Shown here: positions 1 to 4,420 of the stretch, piece after piece | Layout of the letters: the number at the start of each line of letters is the position of its first letter | Position numbering within the stretch: the first letter of the stretch is position 1 | Assembly (NCBI GenBank): GCA_029287335.1 | Contig: JARFRI010000197.1 | Location: forward strand, 1 to 8,156 | Reading direction: 5' to 3' | Length of the DNA: 8,156 bases | From: Phycisphaera sp. | GTDB lineage: Bacteria > Planctomycetota > Phycisphaerae > Phycisphaerales > Phycisphaeraceae | The notes under the pieces: model-generated | What the model saw: only the letters and a program-made list of their open reading frames with translations | Database searches by the model: none | What the model was told of the DNA's origin: nothing | Translations under genes and position numbers: made by a program

Positions 1-130
1 AAAGCGAATTCGGTCGCTGGTTGAGGTGATTACAAACAAATTTTCTTCATAGCCGCGATGCTACGCATTGCGGCTATTGCGCGGGATCGTTTTATTCAAT
101 CGATCTGATCGCTTTGTGTGTTGTTGTGCG
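1..130. other. Intergenic region downstream of cox III
   Basis: This stretch follows the cox III stop codon on the minus strand and reaches the left edge of the window. I see no supported gene in it; the only minus-strand reading frame with a start is a six-codon one beginning at 48. It holds the strong hairpin at 49-77 and a short palindrome CGATC-T-GATCG at 101-111. Neither is followed by a clear T-run in either direction, so no intrinsic terminator for cox III can be called with certainty. Confidence 0.6.
49..77. repeat. REP-like palindromic repeat, copy 1
   Basis: A near-perfect 13-bp stem is formed by 49-61 and 65-77 around a three-base TAC loop, with a single G-T wobble (57 with 69). 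The left arm contains AGCCGCGATGC. The same arm recurs at 997-1079 and, more degenerate, at 7705-7729, so this is a dispersed element and not a lone terminator. It lies about 54 bases after the cox III stop and could protect the 3' end of that transcript or help end it. The bases following it on the minus strand are only loosely T-rich. Confidence 0.8.
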
Positions 131-793
131 TTATCCAAGCACCAAAAACGTGGCGAACATCAGTAGCCAGACGGCGTCGAGGAAGTGCCAGTACAGGGCC
201 AGGCTTTTGACGGGGCTGTGGTATTCGTGGTCGTATCGGCCGGCGTGGGCTTGTCGGGTGATGACGATGAGGGGGACCAGTCCGCCGACCAGGTGCAGGG
301 CGTGGATGATGATGAGGACGAAGACGGCGTATTGAAGCGCGGTGCCGCCCTCGGCGGCGGTGCCGAGCATGCTGGCCAGGCCGGCGCCTTGGGCGAGGAA
401 GAACGGCACGGCCAGTAGCAAGGTTGCGATGAGTGCTTGGCGGAATTTGTTTTGGCGTTCGTGGATGACGTTGTCCAGCGCGCGGTGGATGGTGTAGCTG
501 GACAGGAGGATCGCGGCGGTGGAGAGCCAGAGCACCATCGGGACGGGGAGGGTGTGCAGGGGGGGTGCGTTGGCGGGGAGGACCTCGCCGGTGACGGGGT
601 TGATGCGCTCGAAGGTCGCGGAGATGCGGACGATGATGTAGGCAAGCATGCCGCCGACGAAGAGGACGGCCAGGGCGGCGAGGAAGAGCCACATGCCCAG
701 GGCGGCGGTGCCGGGCGGGACGACGTGCGGGGGGCGCGGCGGCTGCTTGGCCAGTGAGAAGAAGGAGGCGGGCTTGGTGGGCGAGTCACTCAT
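131..793 (-). CDS. Cytochrome c oxidase subunit III (heme-copper oxidase family)
   Basis: The 220-residue product is an inner-membrane subunit of a heme-copper terminal oxidase. Subunit III carries no metal and is thought to stabilise the catalytic subunit I and support proton uptake. Five hydrophobic helices are visible at about residues 32-56, 83-105, 117-140, 151-178 and 196-219. This is the short bacterial five-helix form, not the seven-helix mitochondrial form. Family signatures are MWLFLAA (34-40), the H164-x-x-H167 pair followed by LVGG, and WHFLDAVWLL (202-211). The glutamate usually found in the early SE motif (the DCCD site) is absent, being replaced by Ala/Leu near residues 40-41. 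The ATG at 791-793 has no SD sequence, but a TACAAT box ends nine bases before it. Subunits I and II are not in this window. The nearby act operon suggests the oxidase partners Alternative Complex III. A NorE-like subunit is a less likely alternative. Confidence 0.9.
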   Translation of the reverse strand: MSDSPTKPASFFSLAKQPPRPPHVVPPGTAALGMWLFLAALAVLFVGGMLAYIIVRISATFERINPVTGEVLPANAPPLHTLPVPMVLWLSTAAILLSSYTIHRALDNVIHERQNKFRQALIATLLLAVPFFLAQGAGLASMLGTAAEGGTALQYAVFVLIIIHALHLVGGLVPLIVITRQAHAGRYDHEYHSPVKSLALYWHFLDAVWLLMFATFLVLG

Positions 794-802
794 GGGAGTT
801 AG

Positions 803-808
803 ATTGTA
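803..808 (-). promoter_or_regulatory. Putative -10 box of cox III, giving a nearly leaderless mRNA
   Basis: Read on the minus strand, TACAAT matches the sigma-70 type -10 consensus at five of six positions and ends nine bases before the ATG. Normal spacing would place the first transcribed base about three bases before the start codon. That fits the absence of any SD sequence. No good -35 hexamer is visible 16-18 bases further upstream, where the DNA is GC-rich, so this is a moderate-to-weak call. Confidence 0.4.
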
Positions 809-918
809 GGCGGGGCGGGGCGCACAAGCGGTGCATGGATGGGGTGTGGTTTCGCAGTCGCGTTGTTGGGGTGGCTTGGCCTGCGTTGGGGGCGGCGATC
901 CCTGACAGGATTGTGCGC

Positions 919-932
919 GCGACGATCGTCGC
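919..932. repeat. Perfect 14-bp palindrome, possible operator
   Basis: GCGACGATCGTCGC reads identically on both strands. It lies about 110 bp upstream of the putative cox III -10 box. A second small palindrome, CCTGACAGG, sits just before it at 901-909. Dyads of this size can be binding sites for dimeric regulators, but no known regulator motif is recognised, and chance formation in GC-rich DNA is possible. Confidence 0.4.
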
Positions 933-996
933 AGGGGCTAATGGGAAGGGTTGAAGATTTGAGACGAAAGCGTATTGAAACCGCGCGTCAGTCGAT

Positions 997-1079
997 AAAC
1001 AGCCGCGATGCTACGCATCGCCGGATCACATTGTCGGTGCGTCAAGGCCAACCGGCGATGCGTAGCATCGTGGCTGTTT
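997..1079. repeat. Paired inverted REP-like repeats, 28-bp arms
   Basis: Bases 997-1024 and 1052-1079 are reverse complements over 28 positions, with one G-T mismatch (1005 with 1071) and a 27-base spacer. Each arm contains the same palindromic core as copy 1 (CGATGC, TAC loop, GCATCG), so every arm can also fold on its own. The layout resembles bacterial interspersed mosaic elements made of two head-to-head REP units. It could form either one long cruciform or hairpin or two small ones. It lies between the 3' end of aroDE and the promoter side of cox III. Confidence 0.85.
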
Positions 1080-1128
1080 TCTATTCAAAAAAGCAGAGAA
1101 CTCGAAACGTTTTCACTATGAGAGAACT

Positions 1129-1168
1129 CGAGCCCCACCCGTGCGAAGCGAGGGTGGGGCTTGTTTTG
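1129..1168 (+). terminator. Plus-strand intrinsic-terminator-like hairpin
   Basis: A perfect 10-bp GC-rich stem (1131-1140 with 1152-1161) closes an 11-base loop and is followed on the plus strand by TTGTTTTG. This is the form of a rho-independent terminator acting rightward. On the minus strand the stem is followed by a mixed sequence without a T-run, so it is a poor terminator for aroDE, which reads in that direction. No plus-strand gene is seen upstream. It may end an unannotated RNA or belong to another repeat family. Confidence 0.5.
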
Positions 1169-1239
1169 ATCGGGCGCCAAGCCGGGCAGAGAGAGACGAT
1201 GATTGTGAGTTGTGTGTTAAGATTTGGTTAAATCGGCCC

Positions 1240-2820
1240 TCAGGCGTCTAGACGGGCGGTGACGACCTCGCGGAATCGATCGATCGGCGCGGGTTGGCCG
1301 GTCCAGAGGGTGAACTGAGCGGCGGCTTGTCGGACAAACATCTCGATGCCGGAGACGGTGACGCAGCCAGCGGCCTTGGCTTCGCGGAGGAGCTTGGTTT
1401 CGACGGGGTTGTAGATGGTGTCGAAAACCACTGTGGGGTTCGGGGTACGGGGTTCGGGGTTTGGGGTGAACTTGTAGGGCGTCGCATCGATATTTGGGTG
1501 CATGCCGATGGGGGTGCAGTTGATGAGGATGTCGAAGTCGGCGGATTGGATGTCGGCCAGCTCTGCCGATTGGGCGTTGAAGGTGTTCGCGAGCGCGTTG
1601 GCCTTGTCGAGCGTGCGGTTGTAGATGGTGACGACTGAGCCGAAGGCGGTGAAACCCGCGACGACGGCCCGGGCGGCCCCACCCGCGCCGAGCACAGCGA
1701 CGCGCTTGTCTTTGAGTTTTTCGCGCTGGATGCTCATGGCGTCGCAGACCGAATCGAGTGCGGCGGCGTAATCGGTGATGGAGGCGTAGAGCGAGACGTC
1801 GTCGCGGACGGTGAGGGTGTTGGCGGCACCGATCATTTCGGCCAGCGGTTCGATCTCGCCGTTCATTTCTTCAACGAAACGCAGGAGATTGTGCTTGTGC
1901 GGGATGGTGACCGAGGCGCCGCGGAAGTCCAGCGGGCGGTCGTCGAGGAAGCTGGCGACGGTGGCTTTGAAGGGTTCGTACTCAGGCGCGATCCGCATGG
2001 GCAGGTAGACGCCGTTGTAGTCGATGGCGGTAAAGCCTGCGTTGTGGATGGCGGGTGACATGGAGTGCCCGACGGGGTCGCCGATGACGCCGAAGAGTTG
2101 GGTGTCTGCGTTGAGGTGGTCCCAGCGGTAGAGCGTTTTGAGCTCGGCGATGGTGGGTTGGCCGGGCGCTGTGCCGTGGTCGTCGTCGATGGCGGCGAAG
2201 GTGAGCAGGGCCCCGAACTTTTTGGCCAGGACGCGCGACATCAGGCCCAGTTCGCCCATGCACAGGGCGATGGTGGGTTTGTGTCGGTCGCGGATGATCT
2301 CGAAGGCTTCGAGGTTGTCGCGGAGGGATCGGGCGTACCAGGCGAGCTTGACGACCCGGCAGCTGCCGAAGTCGGTCATGGCTTTGATGCGGCGGTAGAG
2401 GTCGGGTGGTCGGCGGTTGAAGTCGTGGGACGAGAGGATGAGGCCGGTGTCGGTGGGGCGGGGCTGGTCTTCGTGGTCGACCACGAGCATGACCTTTTGG
2501 CGGAGGTTGGCCGAGCGGTCGTAGGTGGCCAGTTCGATGTCGAAGTAGGCGGGTCCGGTGCAGGTGGTGCCGAGGTACTCGATGAAGGCGATGCGCTGGG
2601 CGTCGTCGCCGTCGTAGTCGCCGCCTTCCCACTCGGGGCGGATGGTGACGATGGTGGGCAGGGGGCAGTCGTTGATGAGGTTTGCGGCGGCATCGCGGTC
2701 GTCGGTGAAGCGGTCCAGGCGCAGCTCGACCAGGTCGGCCCCGGCGGCCTGTGCGGCGTTCGCGTCGGCCAGGGCCTGCTCGGCGGAATCGACCATGATG
2801 GGGACACAGAGCTTGGTCAT
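1240..2820 (-). CDS. aroDE: Bifunctional 3-dehydroquinate dehydratase (type I) / shikimate dehydrogenase
   Basis: The fusion catalyses two consecutive cytoplasmic steps of the shikimate pathway: dehydration of 3-dehydroquinate, then NADPH-dependent reduction of 3-dehydroshikimate. Numbered from the ATG at 2820 (526 residues), the AroD half spans about 4-230. It shows VELRLD (31-36), the catalytic His in SSHDF (132), the Schiff-base Lys in VVKLAW (158), SR (195-196) and APGQ (218-221). The AroE half spans about 243-520, with IGDPVGHSMSP, the catalytic Lys in TIPHK (309), Asn334 in GAANT, Asp350, the nucleotide-binding GAGGAARA (378-385), NCTPIGM (434-440), DTIYNP and GIEMFVRQAAAQF. The usual NTD motif is altered to ITD at 348-350. 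A repeat-encoded Pro-rich insert occupies about 451-463. Starts at ATG 2841 or GTG 2892 are also open. I prefer 2820 because MTKLCVPI matches the usual family N-terminus, though no candidate has a clear SD. Confidence 0.93.
   Translation of the reverse strand: MTKLCVPIMVDSAEQALADANAAQAAGADLVELRLDRFTDDRDAAANLINDCPLPTIVTIRPEWEGGDYDGDDAQRIAFIEYLGTTCTGPAYFDIELATYDRSANLRQKVMLVVDHEDQPRPTDTGLILSSHDFNRRPPDLYRRIKAMTDFGSCRVVKLAWYARSLRDNLEAFEIIRDRHKPTIALCMGELGLMSRVLAKKFGALLTFAAIDDDHGTAPGQPTIAELKTLYRWDHLNADTQLFGVIGDPVGHSMSPAIHNAGFTAIDYNGVYLPMRIAPEYEPFKATVASFLDDRPLDFRGASVTIPHKHNLLRFVEEMNGEIEPLAEMIGAANTLTVRDDVSLYASITDYAAALDSVCDAMSIQREKLKDKRVAVLGAGGAARAVVAGFTAFGSVVTIYNRTLDKANALANTFNAQSAELADIQSADFDILINCTPIGMHPNIDATPYKFTPNPEPRTPNPTVVFDTIYNPVETKLLREAKAAGCVTVSGIEMFVRQAAAQFTLWTGQPAPIDRFREVVTARLDA
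1433..1467. repeat. Five-unit heptamer tandem repeat with G-quadruplex potential, inside aroDE
   Basis: On the plus strand five consecutive 7-bp units read GTGGGGT, TCGGGGT, ACGGGGT, TCGGGGT and TTGGGGT. On the coding strand these are ACCCCRW-type units. The plus (template) strand therefore carries five GGGG runs separated by exactly three bases, an ideal G-quadruplex pattern. The repeat encodes a Pro-rich insert (about residues 451-463 of AroDE) between the NCTPIGM and DTIYNP motifs. Since 7 is not a multiple of 3, gain or loss of one unit would break the reading frame. Confidence 0.85.
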
Positions 2821-2850
2821 GGGGTCGATAGCGTAGTGCATGGCCGGGCT

Positions 2851-2859
2851 TGGTACACT
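2851..2859 (+). promoter_or_regulatory. Putative extended -10 promoter for the small membrane protein gene
   Basis: TG-G-TACACT has the form of an extended -10 element (TGnTATAAT), with TACACT matching four of six positions. It sits 26 bases before the ATG at 2886, which would give a leader of about 20 bases containing the SD-like AGGGAG at 2873-2878. No good -35 box is seen. The gap between this gene and aroDE is short, so divergent promoters would have to overlap here. Confidence 0.35.
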
Positions 2860-2885
2860 TTTGCCAGACCTCAGGGAGCACAAAC

Positions 2886-3344
2886 ATGCCACGGATTGAC
2901 AGTAAAGGGCGGATACAACTTACGCCAAGCGACGCGATGAAGGCGGGCTGGCGCTCGTGGATCGGGCTATTGGTGGTCGCGAGCGGGGCGTTGATCGCTG
3001 TTCTGGCGACCCAGCCGATGTCGAGCGCGGGTCAGGCCAGCGGGGGATCGCTGGCGGGATCGGTGCTGGTGGGCGTGTCGATCGCGTGGCTGGTACTGCT
3101 TGGTGCGGTGGTATTGTTGCTGCGGAGCTATTGTTTCCGCGCGGTGTGGGATGGTCGGCCGGTTGAGCCGGGCAGCTATTTGAAGGGGATGTATCAGGTC
3201 TGGGGTGTATTGGTTGTTGGGGGATTGCTGGGGGCACTGGGAGCGCTGCTCATGGGATCGATGATGCCGGGCGTGCTGGTGGCGTTGGTTGCGATCCTTG
3301 CGCTTGTGTTTTCTCGGCCTGATGGGCGTGCACTTGGGGTATGA
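2886..3344 (+). CDS. Hypothetical four-helix membrane protein
   Basis: I do not recognise the family. The 152-residue product has a short polar, basic N-terminus (about residues 1-24), then four hydrophobic segments at about 26-43, 54-79, 102-122 and 125-142. A charged loop with RAVWDGRPVEPGSYLKG lies between helices 2 and 3, and the tail is short and polar. There are no heme, metal or catalytic motifs and only one Cys (about residue 82). The start ATG at 2886 is supported by AGGGAG seven bases upstream; an in-frame earlier start at 2850 would lack this and overlap the putative promoter. It is divergent from aroDE and precedes the act operon with a 244-bp gap, so it is probably a separate transcript. 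A link to respiration is only positional. Confidence 0.7.
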   Translation: MPRIDSKGRIQLTPSDAMKAGWRSWIGLLVVASGALIAVLATQPMSSAGQASGGSLAGSVLVGVSIAWLVLLGAVVLLLRSYCFRAVWDGRPVEPGSYLKGMYQVWGVLVVGGLLGALGALLMGSMMPGVLVALVAILALVFSRPDGRALGV

Positions 3345-3476
3345 ACAGTGTGCGTTCGCAACATAAATGCACCCATGAATGTTGGTCTGTCGATGGGGGA
3401 CGTGTTGGGTATCGTCCTTGTTCTGCAACCGATTCTCATCAAAGGGTGGCCCGCCCATTTAGTTGATGCAACCGCT

Positions 3477-3505
3477 TTGTCACGGCGCGCAAGACTAGTT
3501 ATGTT
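3477..3505 (+). promoter_or_regulatory. Putative sigma-70-type promoter of the act operon
   Basis: TTGTCA (3477-3482, five of six to TTGACA) and TATGTT (3500-3505, four of six to TATAAT) are separated by the optimal 17 bases. Transcription would begin near 3512, leaving a leader of about 77 bases before the TTG start of actA. It is the best-spaced promoter match noticed in the window and sits where the operon needs one. Base agreement is the only evidence. Confidence 0.5.
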
Positions 3506-3533
3506 GTAGCGCTCGACCGCGATGGTCACGGCG
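3479..3533 (+). repeat. 9-bp direct repeat bracketing the act transcription start
   Basis: GTCACGGCG occurs at 3479-3487, overlapping the -35 box, and again at 3525-3533, just after the predicted start site. The match extends loosely as T-n-GTCACGGCG-nn-CA in both copies. The two sites are 46 bp apart, centre to centre. Paired direct repeats placed like this can bind a repressor or other regulator, but I recognise no specific motif. Confidence 0.45.
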
Positions 3534-3588
3534 TTCAGATACACCGGCCTAAGACGCTTAACTCCCACAAGCAACAGAGACGAGCACT

Positions 3589-4389
3589 TTGTCTTACGAA
3601 AAGACCGATCAGTTTGTATTCCCTAAGTGGGCCAACTACCTCCTGCCACTGCTGGTGCTGTCGGTCCTCGGCGGCGCAGCGGTTGTTCCACCGCTCGTGA
3701 TCTACGGCGGTTCGGCGGAAACACTCAACGTTGGCTACCAGCCCGATCAGCCCGTGCCCTACAGCCACGCGACGCACGTCGGCAAGCTCGGCATGGATTG
3801 TCGCACCTGCCACAACACGGTTGAAGACGCGGCCTTCGCCGCCATCCCGCCGACGCAGACCTGCATCAGTTGCCACGCCCCCGGCACCGACCCCAAGGGC
3901 CTGCCCACCAGCCTGCCCGGTGCCCACCAGAACTCGATCAACCTCAAGCCCGTCTGGGAGAGCTATTTCACCGGCGAGTCGATCCCTTGGGTCAAGATCC
4001 ACGACATCGCCGACTACGCCTACTTCAACCACTCGGCGCACGTGAACAAAGGCATCGGCTGCGTGAGTTGCCACGGCCGAGTCGACAAGATGGGCGGGGC
4101 GAACACGCAAGACTCGATCGCCGGCGTGTATCAGGTGCAGAACCTTTCCATGGGCTGGTGCCTGGAGTGCCACCGTGCTCCTGAGCAGCACCTGCGTCCA
4201 CTTGGCGATATTACGAAGATGGATTATTCGCCCTTGGATAACGATCGTGTGAAGCAGGCGATCGCCGCGGGCGAAATCGAAGAAGATGACGAGCGGGGCG
4301 CACAGCTTTGGCTGGGCACCAAGCTCAAAGAAGAGTACGAGATCAACAACCCGGCGTACATGCAGTCGTGCTCGACGTGCCACCGGTAA
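3589..4389 (+). CDS. actA: Alternative Complex III subunit A, pentaheme cytochrome c (ActA)
   Basis: ActA is the multiheme cytochrome c subunit of Alternative Complex III and acts on the periplasmic side. It passes electrons from the iron-sulfur subunit ActB toward a soluble or oxidase-bound cytochrome c. The 266-residue product has an N-terminal hydrophobic anchor (about residues 15-41) after the family sequence FVFPKWANYLLP. Five CxxCH heme-binding motifs follow, starting at Cys71, 92, 158, 191 and 261. The last, CSTCH, ends one residue before the stop, so the protein is complete. Other family stretches are QPVPYSHATHVGKLGMDC, AAIPPTQTC and YFNHSAHV. The start is TTG at 3589: a stop codon lies at 3559-3561 in frame, and no ATG precedes the conserved N-terminus. 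The SD is weak (AGAGA, eight bases upstream). The gene opens the act operon, with actB 31 bp downstream. Confidence 0.95.
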   Translation: MSYEKTDQFVFPKWANYLLPLLVLSVLGGAAVVPPLVIYGGSAETLNVGYQPDQPVPYSHATHVGKLGMDCRTCHNTVEDAAFAAIPPTQTCISCHAPGTDPKGLPTSLPGAHQNSINLKPVWESYFTGESIPWVKIHDIADYAYFNHSAHVNKGIGCVSCHGRVDKMGGANTQDSIAGVYQVQNLSMGWCLECHRAPEQHLRPLGDITKMDYSPLDNDRVKQAIAAGEIEEDDERGAQLWLGTKLKEEYEINNPAYMQSCSTCHR

Positions 4390-4420
4390 ATAAACCACTT
4401 AAGACAGAGGCAACTGCCAC

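Larger units (their letters stand above)
794..1239. other. 446-bp intergenic region between aroDE and cox III
   Basis: No convincing gene is present. A plus-strand open frame (839-1231) exists but runs through both arms of the inverted repeat and the terminator-like hairpin, has an Arg-rich low-complexity translation and matches no family I know. The region carries a promoter-like box for cox III (803-808), the small palindrome CCTGACAGG (901-909), a perfect 14-bp palindrome (919-932), the paired repeat (997-1079), an 11-bp direct repeat AGAGAACTCGA (1095-1105 and 1121-1131) and a terminator-like hairpin (1131-1161). Confidence 0.6.
3345..3588. other. Intergenic region upstream of the act operon
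   Basis: No gene is supported here. Its right half holds a sigma-70-like promoter (3477-3505) and two copies of a 9-bp direct repeat (3479-3487 and 3525-3533). The predicted leader is about 77 bases and contains no obvious strong hairpin. A small GC-rich dyad (GGGTGGCCCGCCC at 3445-3457) lies in the left half and lacks a T-run, so I do not call a terminator for the preceding gene. Confidence 0.55.

Noticed and set aside
997..1079. CRISPR array or insertion-sequence ends
   Set aside because: There are only two inverted arms with one short spacer, no direct-repeat array, no transposase and no clear target duplication.
1095..1131. 11-bp direct repeat AGAGAACTCGA as a target-site duplication
   Set aside because: Only 15 bases lie between the copies, too little for an inserted element, and no terminal inverted repeats border it.
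839..1231. Plus-strand open frame of 130 codons in the aroDE-cox III gap
   Set aside because: It runs through the paired palindromes and the terminator hairpin, shows no domain, and its composition is that of translated GC-rich non-coding DNA.
1221..1234. GATTT/AAATC hairpin just after the aroDE stop as its terminator
   Set aside because: The five-base AT-rich stem is too weak and no T-run follows on the minus strand.
2850..2867. Possible sigma-54 promoter (TTGG...TTGC) before the small membrane protein gene
   Set aside because: The GG and GC doublets are nine bases apart, while sigma-54 needs exactly ten, and the surrounding consensus is incomplete.
2065..2940. Long plus-strand open frame opposite aroDE
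   Set aside because: Its Gly/Val/Asp-rich translation is the usual antisense shadow of a GC-rich gene, and the opposite strand has full catalytic motifs for two enzymes.
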